A stretch of 41,741 nt of DNA from Rickettsiales bacterium UBA2645. GTDB lineage: Bacteria; Pseudomonadota; Alphaproteobacteria; Rickettsiales; UBA1997. The notes under the pieces were generated by a model that was given only the letters and a program-made list of their open reading frames with translations, ran no database searches and was not told the DNA's origin. Positions 25,329 to 34,942 of this stretch are shown one piece after another (the first letter of the stretch is position 1; every line of letters starts with the position of its first letter). The position numbers and the translations under genes were made by a program. The stretch covers positions 1-41,741 of the forward strand of contig DENL01000052.1 in assembly GCA_002359655.1 (NCBI GenBank), read 5' to 3'.

Positions 25329-25946
25329 TTAATTTAATTTCGGATCAATCCAAGAAATGTTGCCGTCTTTTCTATGATAGACTACATTCAATCTTCTATT
25401 CTGCTTATTGATAAAAACCAGAGCTGGCAGATCTTGTAAATCCATTTTCATGATAGCTTCCTCAACCGTCAGATTTTCAATAGCAGTATTTTTCTCACTA
25501 ACAACCTTTAAAGAATCTTCGATTTTTTCAGACTCTTCATCCTCCATTTCTGCAAAAACATTGTAAGCTGTGGGTGGAACGATATATTTAATAGCATCAA
25601 TTGCTTTGTAATCAGGTTCAATTGACTTTAATCCTCCACCTTCGCGACGATAATTTTTGATACGGCTTTTATATCTAGCAAGTTGCTTAGCACATTTTTC
25701 TGCGGCTTCATTGAAACAACCATAAACATCTCCCGCCTCTGCATTTGCTTTAACGGTAATACCACCTCTTACTCCTTCATTAACACTCAACACCACTCTG
25801 AACATGTGGCCGGTTTTTGAAAAATGAACGTCAGCGTGAATTGCTTTGTCAAAATATTTTTTAACCGCTTTGGCTAAATTTTCTTCCACATATTGAGTTA
25901 GCGACTGACCAACTTCAATATTCGAACCTATCACTCTAACTTGCAT
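25329..25946 (-). CDS. hpf: Long-form ribosome hibernation promoting factor
   Basis: 205 residues. The N-terminal S30AE domain (1-105) binds the 30S decoding region (M-Q-V-R-V-I-G-S-N-I-E-V, H-A-D-V-H-F-S-K-T-G-H). A variable linker leads to the C-terminal dimerisation domain (about 148-205: E-E-A-I-M-K-M-D, A-L-V-F-I-N, D-G-N-I-S-W-I-D). This is the long form that makes 100S ribosomes without RMF. It lies 9 bases after acnA on the same strand, probably co-transcribed. Confidence 0.95.
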   Translation of the reverse strand: MQVRVIGSNIEVGQSLTQYVEENLAKAVKKYFDKAIHADVHFSKTGHMFRVVLSVNEGVRGGITVKANAEAGDVYGCFNEAAEKCAKQLARYKSRIKNYRREGGGLKSIEPDYKAIDAIKYIVPPTAYNVFAEMEDEESEKIEDSLKVVSEKNTAIENLTVEEAIMKMDLQDLPALVFINKQNRRLNVVYHRKDGNISWIDPKLN

Positions 25947-25955
25947 AATTTAAAT

Positions 25956-28613
25956 CTAACAAATTTGATTCATAACATATTGTAAAATTCCACCGCGCTT
26001 GAAGTATTCTACCTCGTTGCTGGTATCAAGACCACAGATTAAAGTGATTTCTTCTTTTGAACCATCAGCTCTGGTGATAACGCATTTTAAATCTTGTTTC
26101 GGCGAAACCTTAGGATTGATTCCAAATATATCAATCACTTCGTCGCCTTTTAAATTGAGGGTCTTGCGATTTTGCCCTGCTTTGAATATCAGCGGCATAA
26201 TGCCCATACCAATTAAATTAGAGCGATGAATTCTTTCAAAGCTTTCAGCAACAACAGCTTTTACACCAAGCAAAAAGGTGCCTTTAGCAGCCCAATCGCG
26301 AGAAGAGCCGGTGCCATATTCTTTGCCAGCGAAAATAATCAAAGGAATATTTTTTTCTTTATAAAACATCGCCGCATCAAAGATTGTGGCTTCTGAATTT
26401 GTTGCAAAAATTTTGGTGAATCCACCTTCTTTAAGGCCGCCTAAAATTTCGTTTTTGATTCTGATATTAGCAAAAGTGCCACGCATCATAACTTCATGAT
26501 TGCCGCGTCTAGCGCCGTAAGAATTGAAATCAGACTTTTCAACACCTTTTTCTTTTAAATAGACTGCGGCTGAGGAAGTAGAGGAAATATTGCCAGCGGG
26601 AGAAATGTGATCTGTAGTGATTGAGTCACCAAATATTCCCAAAATTTTTGCCGATTTAATTTCAACAGCATTGGCGCGATTTAAATCGTCAAAAAAGTTT
26701 GGCAAGCGAATGTAAGTACTGTCTTGGTTCCAGCTATAGGTATCAGATTGTTGCACTGAAATTTCTTGCCAAGCTTTGTCGCCTTCAAACAAGTTAGAAT
26801 ATTTTTTAGCAAAAACTTCGCGGGTGATATTTTTTTCAGCAACCGCGTCAATCTCTTCCTTGCTTGGCCAAATATCTTTTAAAAAAACTTTATTACCCTT
26901 GGCGTCAACACCAAGCGCATCTTTTTCTAAATCAATTTTTACTGTTCCGGCCAGAGCATAAGCCACAACCAAAGGTGGTGAACCTAAATAATTAGCTTTT
27001 ACCAAAGGATGTACTCTACCTTCAAAGTTACGATTTCCTGAAATTACCGCCGCAACTAAAACATTTTTAGCTTTAATGACTTCTTCAATTTCAGTGTGTA
27101 GTGGCCCTGAATTGCCGATACAAGTTGTACAACCATAACCAACAACATTGAAACCAAGCTGGTCTAAATAATTTTGCAATCCTGAGCTAGACAAATACTG
27201 GCTAACAACTTGCGATCCCGGAGCCAAAGAGGTTTTAACGAAAGGCTTAACTCGCAAACCTTTTTCAACTGCTTTTTTAGCAAGCAAGCCTGCAGCAATA
27301 AGCACTGAAGGGTTAGAAGTATTAGTGCAAGAAGTAATAGCAGCAATTGCTACATCGCCATCACCTAAATCAGAATCTATTTCAGGGATTGGGAAACGAG
27401 CTTCAGAACCACCAACTTCGGCAAGAAGCTTGACAAAAGATTGATTAACTTCTGGCAAGGTGACTCGATCTTGTGGCCTTTTTGGGCCGGCTAAACTTGG
27501 CTTAATGGTTGATATATCTAGCTCTACAACTTCGCTAAAATCTGGCGAGAAATTATAATTTTCACAAAACATATTTTGCGCTTTGGCGTAGGCTTCAACT
27601 AGCTCGATGGTTTCAGTGCTTCTGGCTGTAAGGCTTAAATAGTTTATGGTTTCACGATCAATTGGAAAAATTCCGCAAGTTGCGCCATATTCTGGCGCCA
27701 TATTGGCAATAGTAGCGCGGTCGGCAAGCGAAAGATAAGGCAACGCTGGACCAAAAAATTCGACAAATTTTCCCACTACACCTTTTTTACGCAAAGTTTG
27801 CGTAACCGCCAAAACAAGGTCTGTAGCCGTGATGCCCTCTTGTAATTTGCCAGTTAATTTAAAGCCGATTACTTCTGGAATAAGCATTGAGATTGGCTGT
27901 CCAAGCATTGCCGCTTCAGCTTCAATGCCGCCAACGCCCCAACCAAGAACTGCCAAGCCGTTGATCATCGTAGTGTGAGAGTCAGTACCAACAACTGTGT
28001 CAGGATAAGCGATTGTTTCGCCATTTTCAGATTTTGTCCAAACAACTTGTGCTAAATTTTCTAGGTTAACTTGATGACAAATGCCGGTTCCCGGTGGCAC
28101 AACGCGAAAATTATTAAAAGATTTTTGCGCCCATTTTAAAAATTCGTAGCGTTCGTTATTGCGCTGCATTTCAAGGTCGACATTTTTTTTAAAAGCATCT
28201 TTCGAACCAGCAAAATCAACCTGCACTGAGTGATCAATTACCAAATCAACTGGCACTAGTGGATTGATTTTTTTTGGATCTTTTTTTTGTTTGGCAACGG
28301 CGTCGCGCATTGCAGCCAAATCAACAACTGCAGGAACTCCAGTAAAATCTTGCATCAAAACTCGCGCTGGAATGTAGGCAATCTCAATTCTTTTTTCAGG
28401 GTTTTTTACCGAGTCAATTAAGCTTGAAATATGATGTTGATTTATCACATTGCCATCGAAGTTTCTGATCAGATTTTCTAGCAGAATTTTTAAACTGTAA
28501 GGCAGTTTTGAAATATCCTTACCAATCTTTGCCGCTGCATCTTGCAAAGAGAAGAATTTATATTCTTTATTACTTAATTTTAGTGAAGATTTTTTGATAA
28601 ATTCTTGCGCCAT
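25956..28613 (-). CDS. acnA: Aconitate hydratase A
   Basis: 885-residue TCA-cycle enzyme interconverting citrate and isocitrate through a [4Fe-4S] cluster. The cluster cysteines appear in T-S-C-T-N-T-S-N and in C-T-T-C-I-G-N-S-G. The D-S-H-T-T-M-I-N motif and the C-terminal swivel (G-T-G-S-S-R-D-W-A-A-K-G) are intact. I place the start at 28611-28613, giving M-A-Q-E-F; the longer reading to 28688 overlaps the Tim44-like gene in another frame. Length matches E. coli AcnA. Confidence 0.97.
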   Translation of the reverse strand: MAQEFIKKSSLKLSNKEYKFFSLQDAAAKIGKDISKLPYSLKILLENLIRNFDGNVINQHHISSLIDSVKNPEKRIEIAYIPARVLMQDFTGVPAVVDLAAMRDAVAKQKKDPKKINPLVPVDLVIDHSVQVDFAGSKDAFKKNVDLEMQRNNERYEFLKWAQKSFNNFRVVPPGTGICHQVNLENLAQVVWTKSENGETIAYPDTVVGTDSHTTMINGLAVLGWGVGGIEAEAAMLGQPISMLIPEVIGFKLTGKLQEGITATDLVLAVTQTLRKKGVVGKFVEFFGPALPYLSLADRATIANMAPEYGATCGIFPIDRETINYLSLTARSTETIELVEAYAKAQNMFCENYNFSPDFSEVVELDISTIKPSLAGPKRPQDRVTLPEVNQSFVKLLAEVGGSEARFPIPEIDSDLGDGDVAIAAITSCTNTSNPSVLIAAGLLAKKAVEKGLRVKPFVKTSLAPGSQVVSQYLSSSGLQNYLDQLGFNVVGYGCTTCIGNSGPLHTEIEEVIKAKNVLVAAVISGNRNFEGRVHPLVKANYLGSPPLVVAYALAGTVKIDLEKDALGVDAKGNKVFLKDIWPSKEEIDAVAEKNITREVFAKKYSNLFEGDKAWQEISVQQSDTYSWNQDSTYIRLPNFFDDLNRANAVEIKSAKILGIFGDSITTDHISPAGNISSTSSAAVYLKEKGVEKSDFNSYGARRGNHEVMMRGTFANIRIKNEILGGLKEGGFTKIFATNSEATIFDAAMFYKEKNIPLIIFAGKEYGTGSSRDWAAKGTFLLGVKAVVAESFERIHRSNLIGMGIMPLIFKAGQNRKTLNLKGDEVIDIFGINPKVSPKQDLKCVITRADGSKEEITLICGLDTSNEVEYFKRGGILQYVMNQIC

Positions 28614-28627
28614 TTCTATTTGGTTTT

Positions 28628-29296
28628 TTAAGTTGCAGAAACTACCCAGTTTTTGTTGGTTAAGCTGATGTCTTTTTTGAAAGTCCAAACATCGTTTAGT
28701 TCTTTGATTTGATCTTTTTGGCCTTCGATGATTTTTTCTGATTTATCGGTAATGTAATTTATTTGTTTGGTAACAAAAGAAATCGTTACAACTGCGATAT
28801 TATTGAGCAGAGAAGCAGATATGATCTGGGCTTTATCGATGGAAATTAAATTAGTAACCAACTTTTGCTCCGCAGCTTTTCTGCGTTTTATCTCCTGCTC
28901 GAAACCAGCAAAAGCTTTTTCAGAAAGAAGAATTTTCAAAGTTGCTAAATCTTCGCTAGCAAAAGATTTAAGAGTCATTTCAAAAGCGGATTTGACGCCA
29001 TTTAAAAAGAATTCGGCAGATATGTTGCAAGAGGCAAGAATTTTACGAAAATGATCTTGCGAGCCAAATTCAACTTCTGAAATTATTTGCTCGTTAATTT
29101 TATTTTGTGCTTCGGTTTGTTCGATGATCTTTTTTTGTAATCCTATCACTTGGCTTTGAACAGCTGCGATAATTTCTTTCTTGCGAGAAACTTTTTCTTT
29201 TACTTTTTTAACTTCTTCTTCATCAACTTTGCCGAACTGATCTCTTAGCTTCCAAAAAACATAAAATGCGATCGCTGCAAAAAAGAGAATATCCAT
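28628..29296 (-). CDS. Tim44-like domain membrane protein
   Basis: 222 residues. A short N-terminal transmembrane segment (3-16) is followed by a charged coiled-coil (about 25-75), then a Tim44-like domain with L-K-S-F-A-S-E-D-L, F-E-Q-E-I-K-R-R-K and the final D-V-W-T-F. This is the alphaproteobacterial TimA family, related to the mitochondrial import-motor anchor. Its bacterial role is not well established. It is 14 bases upstream of acnA and downstream of tRNA-His. Confidence 0.88.
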   Translation of the reverse strand: MDILFFAAIAFYVFWKLRDQFGKVDEEEVKKVKEKVSRKKEIIAAVQSQVIGLQKKIIEQTEAQNKINEQIISEVEFGSQDHFRKILASCNISAEFFLNGVKSAFEMTLKSFASEDLATLKILLSEKAFAGFEQEIKRRKAAEQKLVTNLISIDKAQIISASLLNNIAVVTISFVTKQINYITDKSEKIIEGQKDQIKELNDVWTFKKDISLTNKNWVVSAT

Positions 29297-29433
29297 GAGG
29301 AAGAAAATTAGAGTATTGCTTAAAGAGCGCGCTTGCGCCCTTCAGGATAAAAAGCGTTAAACCCGCTTCACTCTAAACTCCACCGCAACTAACCCTAGCG
29401 GATTAATCGCGCTGCAGCGTAAGCGAAAGCGGA

Positions 29434-29511
29434 TGGGGCAAGCGACGGGGGTCGAACCCGCGACCCTCAGAACCACAATCTGATGCTCTAACCAACTGAG
29501 CTACGCCTGCC
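29434..29511 (-). tRNA. tRNA-His (anticodon GTG)
   Basis: Minus-strand cloverleaf. The extra 5' G (G-1) pairs with C73, acceptor GCAGGCG pairs with CGCTTGC, the anticodon loop TTGTGGT gives GTG, and the T arm contains GGTTCGACC. CCA is encoded. 78 bases including G-1. Confidence 0.95.
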
Positions 29512-29888
29512 ATATTAAAGGAGCGCGGCAATCTATTTATTAGTCGATTAATGTCAAGAAATCAAACCAGCAAAATTTTAGAAAAATATCAGATTAAAAT
29601 TTGATAAGCTCGCGGGACTTACGCAGCAAAAAATTTGACTCGGTGAAATCAATTATTCGTTAACATTCTTTAAAATTTTCAGCTTTTATTACTTTGTGTT
29701 GCAGGTCTAAATTAATCACAAAAAAACAAGATTTTGAACACGTGTTCAAAATTCAGAGAAATCATCTTCAAGCCTTTAAGATCAAGGCTCCAAGACCATA
29801 GGCAAATTCCACTAAAAAATTACAAAAAGTCAGTTTTTATTTGAGCAAAATTGCAGCATTTTTTTTAAAAAAAATTCAAAAACCAAAA
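29512..29888. other. Intergenic gap between tRNA-His and the VirB6-like gene
   Basis: 377 bases without a convincing reading frame on either strand. The notable content is a perfect 22-bp palindrome at 29731-29752, ATTTTGAACAC followed by its complement, with the core GAACACGTGTTC. No rho-independent terminator for the VirB6-like gene is obvious. Confidence 0.7.
29731..29752. promoter_or_regulatory. Perfect 22-bp palindrome with GAAC-N4-GTTC core
   Basis: Each half is 11 bases with no mismatch and no spacer. The core GAACACGTGTTC fits the SOS-box form GAAC-N4-GTTC known from Gram-positive LexA; the alphaproteobacterial LexA site is instead a direct repeat GTTC-N7-GTTC. It sits about 220 bases 5' of tRNA-His and downstream of the VirB6-like gene, so it does not clearly belong to a promoter. 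Confidence 0.45.
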
Positions 29889-32800
29889 TTAATCTAACTT
29901 GGTGATTTCACTTTTTGCCGAATTAACTCTTTCAGCAAAAACAGACTCTTGGTTTTCGTAAGAGTTAATGGCTTCTTTTACAGCTCTAATACCAATCTCG
30001 ATCTCGATATCAGCACCACCCTTGGCTTTTAATTCGCTTTCTAGTTTCGAAAGATTTGTTTTTGCCAAAGATAGTTTATTTTTCAAAACCTCGAGTTGAG
30101 CTTGAGCAACAGAGTACTGAACCTCAAGGGCGCTTTTTAAACCAGATTTATCGCCTTCATTTTTGGCATCTTTACTTTTACCTTTTGCATCTTGGAATTC
30201 TTTTTCCAAAAATTCTTTTGAATCTTTTAACTCCTCTTCCAAAGCTTTTTTGTCTGTTATTAGCTGATCTTTTTTGTCTTTATCATTTTTGATTTTTTCA
30301 TCTTTACTTTGGTTAATGTCGTCAATTTTAAGAGCTGCAGATTTATCAGCTTGCTCTTTGTTTTGAGCTTCAAGAGCCGCAATACCACTCAACAAAGCTT
30401 CTCTTCCAGAGGCTGAGCTTGTATCAACACTTCCTTGAGCAGCTGCATTATCTGTTGATTGTGTAGAAGTGCTGTTTTCACCGCTTCCGCGATCGAAGTT
30501 AAATTCCTCATTGTAGTATTTCAGGCGCGCTTCTTTCTCAAACAAAGTTGTATTATTAATTTCGGAAAGACCTTCTTTCAGAGCTTCCAGACCACCTAAG
30601 TCATTTAGATTCGTTAACTGATCTTGCGTCAAATTAGCAGTATTCAAATTGTCTAGAGCTTCTTCAGCTTGTTTTCTAACCACTTCTTGCTCGGCAATAA
30701 TTTTCGTTAATTCTAAATCGATTTTTATTTTGATTTCCTCTTTTTCGTCGACTGATTTTGTTTGATCTTCTTGCTGTTTTCTTAAATTGTCTAGCTCAGC
30801 TGAATTTGTTTTTAATCGGTCAATAGCATCAAGAGTGTTTTGATCAGTTATGAAATCTTTTTGCTTTTCAAGATGATTGCTCAAAGCCTGTCTGTACTCG
30901 TCTTTTAACTGCTCTCCTAGAATAGATTTCATGTAACTAGCCTTGGCAAGCTCTTCTTGTTTTTGAGCATCAGGATCAACTCCAGAAAGCCTCTTAGCTA
31001 CAGAAAGCCTCTTAGCTATTATTTCTTTAGTACCATCTTTCTTTTCTAAGTCTTTTATTTCTTTGACTATGTCGGAAAGAGAATTTGACTCTATTTTTAG
31101 TTTCACCATTTCTTGCAGATTGGCTTCTTTTTGTTTTTGTAGTATCAAGTTTTCTGCTTTTAGTTTTTCATCGCCAGCTTTTATTTTTTCTTCAGCTAGT
31201 TTTCTTTGTTCTTCACTACTTAATAATTTTGAAGCTTGATCAAGAGTTTTTTTGGCTCGATTTTTTGCTTTGTTTAATTGCTGTTGTCTGAACTTTTTCC
31301 AGTTTTCTGAGTCTAATCTGTTAATTTTTTCAAGATTTTTTGCTACTTTATCGGCATCTTTGATGCTAAATTCAGTCGCTACCTTGGCTAACTCTTTTTT
31401 GAAAAATTCTTTGCGTTTTTTAGAGTCATTTAATTTTTCTGCCCCCTTATCTATAATTCCATTTTTTACAGCATGGTTTGGTGCAGCTTTCAGCTTATCG
31501 TTGTAGCTTTTTATAATCGCATCTTGCTCCTTTTCAAAACCGTTTTTGCTCAAATAATTTACCAAGCCAGAACGCTCGCCTTCTCTTATCGTTTGATTTA
31601 TTGCTTCAGTTTTGCTTCTTGATAATCCGAAAGCTTTTAGAGGGTTAACCTTACTACCTTCTTTGTACTTCAACCAACTACCAGTTTTTTTCCCGATAAA
31701 ATTACTAATATAATCACTAGTATTATTTGATTTAAGTTCTTCATTACCAACCTTGCGCATGAAGCTTTTAGCAGCTCTTGTTGGATCGGTTAGTGCATCA
31801 TTACCAAATGCGTTATCGAGCGGTTTTATGTTTTTAACTGTGGGGCTAACAACATTATCGTAAAAGGCGTTAGAAAACTTGTTGAAAGTTTTAGAAAAGG
31901 CAATGTCAGAAGTTTTTTGCCTTTGGGTTTGCAACCTGAACTCATTGTCTTTTAGATGCTGTAAATATTCTTGTTGTTTTTGTGGATTATTGGCAAAGGC
32001 GGTAGCAGCTTCAGCAGCAGTATATTCAGTTTGTTTTCTGATGAATTCTTTCATGTTGCTAAAGCCGATATTACCGGTATTCAAACCATCAACAACTCTG
32101 TTTTGATCCGACATCACAGATTTGATTGATTCAGCTCCTCCAGCGAGATTTTGATAAGCCCATCTATTTATTGCTCCATCAAGGGCATCACGCATCTGTC
32201 TTCCGATCAAAGGATTTGCAGATGTTTTCATTCTTTGCGTCTCAGATTTAATAAAATCTATCAAAGGCTTATTGATTAATTTTTCGTCTAATCTTTTACC
32301 AACTGCATCAATATCTAGACCAGCAAAGGCCGCTTTGTTTGGTGAATTACCAATGGTGGTACTTTTACTTTTATTTGATTCTCCAGTAAACAATGCAGAA
32401 ACAACTCTGGCTCTGACTTCACTATCAGCGGCTCTTCCAGTTAAACCTTCAGCCTTAACTGAAGCTTGAGCTTTTCTTATCTCGGAGTCGATGATGCTAT
32501 TGCGATACATTGCTCTTGGATTTGAAGGCAAGACGCTCAGAGCTTTTTGAGCAAAATCCATCATTCTTGATCCAGTTACAGATGATCTTACAACTTGAGC
32601 AGCGCTATTTGCTAAGCCAGATGCTGCACTATAAGCAGCACCGCCAATACCTTGGAAAGATTTGGCAGCAGCTGTGGATCCAACATTAAATGCTGCGCCA
32701 CCAATACCTTGCGCAGCTCCTATCAATCCTCCAAACATTCCACCAGCAGCTTTGGCAGTAGAAGAATCTTTACTTGCGGTACCACCAATTGTAATCAAAG

Positions 32801-34676
32801 AAGAGGCAAGATCAGGAACTTTATCCAAAACTAGTTTTGTAATAAAAATTAAACCACCAAGCATAATAAAAGATGAGAACCATTCAACCAAAGATCTGTT
32901 GACTTGGGATTTTAAAATAGGAATTGAGAATAATCCTAAGTTCCAATTGGTTACACAAGCTTTGTAACTGAGAAGAGAGGTGAAGTTTTGATCAATCAAA
33001 ACAAGAAAATTATACAACACCAAAAACATAAATATTATTTCAAGCGATCTAGCGCCAATAAATGCCAGCCATTTTTTAAACATCTCGTTGGTGTGAGAAG
33101 ATAGCGTAAAAGAAATAAAAATTGGCCCCAAAGCCAGAGCAAATGCCAACTTGGTGATTGTTATGATGTAAGTCATCGCTACGAATAGCATTACATAAAT
33201 AAAAAATGCGATCAGAGCATAAATTCCTACAATATATATTATGCCAAAAATCGGAACTCCAAAAAATAAACCAAAAATTTTCTTAGCTGATGGAACGGAA
33301 AGCATGTTCTTAATTATCATATCAGCGTAGGAAAAACGTGTAGCGTTGGTGTTTGAAGCGGCTCGATCCATTTGCGCTGTGATAATTCCAGAAGTTGGAT
33401 CAATATTTCGGTCAGAAAAACTCATAAACATTGTGATCACTGAATCCATGCCATCTTTAAAAAATCCGACTACGATTCTATCATACCAATACCAGCTTGT
33501 GCTGCTGGTGAAAAATATTATTAATCCGATTTTCAAAGCTCTACTCATCAACTCTTTTTTACTGACCTCAGCAATTCCGATCAATGTTGCCAAGCCGTAG
33601 AAAGCAATGTAGAGCGAGAGAGAAATTTGTAGAATTGAAATAAAGCCAGAATCCTGAACGATATTATTAAACATGGTTTGGACTATACCGCCCTGCCTTA
33701 CTCCGTCATCATCAGGCGTGCCCATAATTTTATCTTCCACCAAAGTGACGAGAAATTCTAATAATCCTTTATCCTGATCGGAGCCAGCGCCACTTAAAAA
33801 CGAAACTTGATAAGAGCCGTAGTTATCATTGTATCTACTATCCAAGATTATCATTTTGATCTCCTCATTACGACTGTGATAAGTATCACCTCCCGGATTT
33901 AGATCTATTCCATTATTACCATTATTATCGTCTTTAACAAAAATTTTATTATTGGCGCTAGTAAAAATATATTTAGTAACATCTACACCGCTATCATCTA
34001 AGCATCTGCCCTTGTTATCTCTGACTAGGTCGCAAACTTCGGTTTGAGAAAATAAATGATAAGCACGAATTGGTGTTGTAGAACCATTGCTGCCAAACAA
34101 GCCAAGATACAAACCCATTCCCGCTTTATATTTGCAGACGCTCTGATTATCAGGACCTAAATCGTTGTGATTTTTATCAAATTTATTCAAAGGAAAATGG
34201 TAGACTCCGTAGTCAGTGGCAGAACCGAATTGAGTTGTACAAGTACATTTACTTGGATCATTCTGAGCATCTAAATTTGTGCTACAGTCACCCCCTGCAT
34301 ATCCATCTTCTGATGTTGGTACTTGACCAGAGTAGCATATGCAATTTTGAGAAAGTTCGTTTTTTGCACAAAAGCTGCATGCTTGTAAAGCCTCTAATTT
34401 AATTTCACTACTATAGTCATCCGAATACCAAGGAGTCCAACCGCCTGTGATTTGTAAAACAATACCTTCACCATTAGATTTTAAACCAGTGTCGTGCCAT
34501 TTTGCGACTTGTTGACTACCAGTGCCCTCGATACCGTCTGCGAAAGGGAATGAATCAACTTTAACAACTTCTTGATCAAATTCATACGATTCAACGCAGC
34601 CCTTATCGCAAGATGCAGCAAAGAGAGTCAAAAAAATTACACTAAAGATCTTAGCTAATTTTTTTGCTAAATCCAT
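29889..34676 (-). CDS. Giant VirB6/TrbL-family lipoprotein with long coiled-coil tail (type IV secretion)
   Basis: 1595 residues. A signal peptide with lipobox A-A-S-C puts the lipidated Cys at residue 23. A Cys-rich extracytoplasmic region (about 24-340) includes C-S-F-C, C-I-C and C-T-C-T pairs. The TrbL/VirB6 membrane core spans about 345-640 with several long hydrophobic helices and W-Y-W-Y-D-R between the first two. The last 950 residues are hydrophilic, predicted helical and coiled-coil, rich in Lys, Glu, Gln, Asn and Ala. This is the layout of the extended rvhB6 paralogues of Rickettsiales, where VirB6 forms the inner-membrane channel of the T4SS. No virB3, virB4 or other virB6 copies adjoin it, which is unusual. 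A tandem 18-base repeat in the tail adds six residues. Confidence 0.9.
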   Translation of the reverse strand: MDLAKKLAKIFSVIFLTLFAASCDKGCVESYEFDQEVVKVDSFPFADGIEGTGSQQVAKWHDTGLKSNGEGIVLQITGGWTPWYSDDYSSEIKLEALQACSFCAKNELSQNCICYSGQVPTSEDGYAGGDCSTNLDAQNDPSKCTCTTQFGSATDYGVYHFPLNKFDKNHNDLGPDNQSVCKYKAGMGLYLGLFGSNGSTTPIRAYHLFSQTEVCDLVRDNKGRCLDDSGVDVTKYIFTSANNKIFVKDDNNGNNGIDLNPGGDTYHSRNEEIKMIILDSRYNDNYGSYQVSFLSGAGSDQDKGLLEFLVTLVEDKIMGTPDDDGVRQGGIVQTMFNNIVQDSGFISILQISLSLYIAFYGLATLIGIAEVSKKELMSRALKIGLIIFFTSSTSWYWYDRIVVGFFKDGMDSVITMFMSFSDRNIDPTSGIITAQMDRAASNTNATRFSYADMIIKNMLSVPSAKKIFGLFFGVPIFGIIYIVGIYALIAFFIYVMLFVAMTYIITITKLAFALALGPIFISFTLSSHTNEMFKKWLAFIGARSLEIIFMFLVLYNFLVLIDQNFTSLLSYKACVTNWNLGLFSIPILKSQVNRSLVEWFSSFIMLGGLIFITKLVLDKVPDLASSLITIGGTASKDSSTAKAAGGMFGGLIGAAQGIGGAAFNVGSTAAAKSFQGIGGAAYSAASGLANSAAQVVRSSVTGSRMMDFAQKALSVLPSNPRAMYRNSIIDSEIRKAQASVKAEGLTGRAADSEVRARVVSALFTGESNKSKSTTIGNSPNKAAFAGLDIDAVGKRLDEKLINKPLIDFIKSETQRMKTSANPLIGRQMRDALDGAINRWAYQNLAGGAESIKSVMSDQNRVVDGLNTGNIGFSNMKEFIRKQTEYTAAEAATAFANNPQKQQEYLQHLKDNEFRLQTQRQKTSDIAFSKTFNKFSNAFYDNVVSPTVKNIKPLDNAFGNDALTDPTRAAKSFMRKVGNEELKSNNTSDYISNFIGKKTGSWLKYKEGSKVNPLKAFGLSRSKTEAINQTIREGERSGLVNYLSKNGFEKEQDAIIKSYNDKLKAAPNHAVKNGIIDKGAEKLNDSKKRKEFFKKELAKVATEFSIKDADKVAKNLEKINRLDSENWKKFRQQQLNKAKNRAKKTLDQASKLLSSEEQRKLAEEKIKAGDEKLKAENLILQKQKEANLQEMVKLKIESNSLSDIVKEIKDLEKKDGTKEIIAKRLSVAKRLSGVDPDAQKQEELAKASYMKSILGEQLKDEYRQALSNHLEKQKDFITDQNTLDAIDRLKTNSAELDNLRKQQEDQTKSVDEKEEIKIKIDLELTKIIAEQEVVRKQAEEALDNLNTANLTQDQLTNLNDLGGLEALKEGLSEINNTTLFEKEARLKYYNEEFNFDRGSGENSTSTQSTDNAAAQGSVDTSSASGREALLSGIAALEAQNKEQADKSAALKIDDINQSKDEKIKNDKDKKDQLITDKKALEEELKDSKEFLEKEFQDAKGKSKDAKNEGDKSGLKSALEVQYSVAQAQLEVLKNKLSLAKTNLSKLESELKAKGGADIEIEIGIRAVKEAINSYENQESVFAERVNSAKSEITKLD
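30983..31018. repeat. Tandem 18-bp duplication in the VirB6-like tail
   Basis: Two exact adjacent copies of CAGAAAGCCTCTTAGCTA encode a doubled A-K-R-L-S unit. The frame is kept, which points to a recent slippage or duplication in the coiled-coil tail. Confidence 0.9.
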
Positions 34677-34732
34677 TGGGACTAAAATTTGGATTGAGAG
34701 GAATACATCAGAATTGATGTAATTGAAATTAT

Positions 34733-34820
34733 TGGTACCTGTGGCCGGACTCGAACCGGCAAGGGCGTTGAGGCCCCACGGATTTTAAGTCCGTTATGTC
34801 TACCATTCCATCACACAGGC
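34733..34820 (-). tRNA. tRNA-Leu (anticodon TAA)
   Basis: Minus-strand type II tRNA with a long variable arm. Acceptor GCCTGTG pairs with CACAGGT, anticodon stem ACGGA/TCCGT holds the loop CTTAAAA giving TAA, and the T arm is GCCGGTTCGAGTCCGGC. CCA is encoded. 88 bases. Confidence 0.95.
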
Positions 34821-34876
34821 AAAAAATTAAAACGAAAACTAAAATCGCGCCAAGGAAATTGCAAGAAACTAAAATC

Positions 34877-34916
34877 AAAAAAAACGGTCTCTTAAAAAAT
34901 AATTAAGAGACCGTTT
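34877..34916 (-). terminator. Strong rho-independent terminator of the BI-1 family gene
   Basis: AAACGGTCTCTTAA (34882-34895) pairs perfectly with TTAAGAGACCGTTT (34903-34916). On the minus strand the stem is followed by a run of eight T. It separates the BI-1 gene from tRNA-Leu. Confidence 0.92.
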
Positions 34917-34942
34917 AGAAAACTATTTTTGAATCAAGAAAC

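Noticed and set aside
28614..28688. Longer AcnA start at 28688
   Set aside because: It overlaps the end of the Tim44-like gene in a different frame; the Met at 28613 gives the normal aconitase N-terminus.
32652..32967. Plus-strand open frames within the VirB6-like gene
   Set aside because: Pro/Ala/Ser-rich antisense translations of the Gly/Ala-rich segment after the membrane core; no start signal or family.
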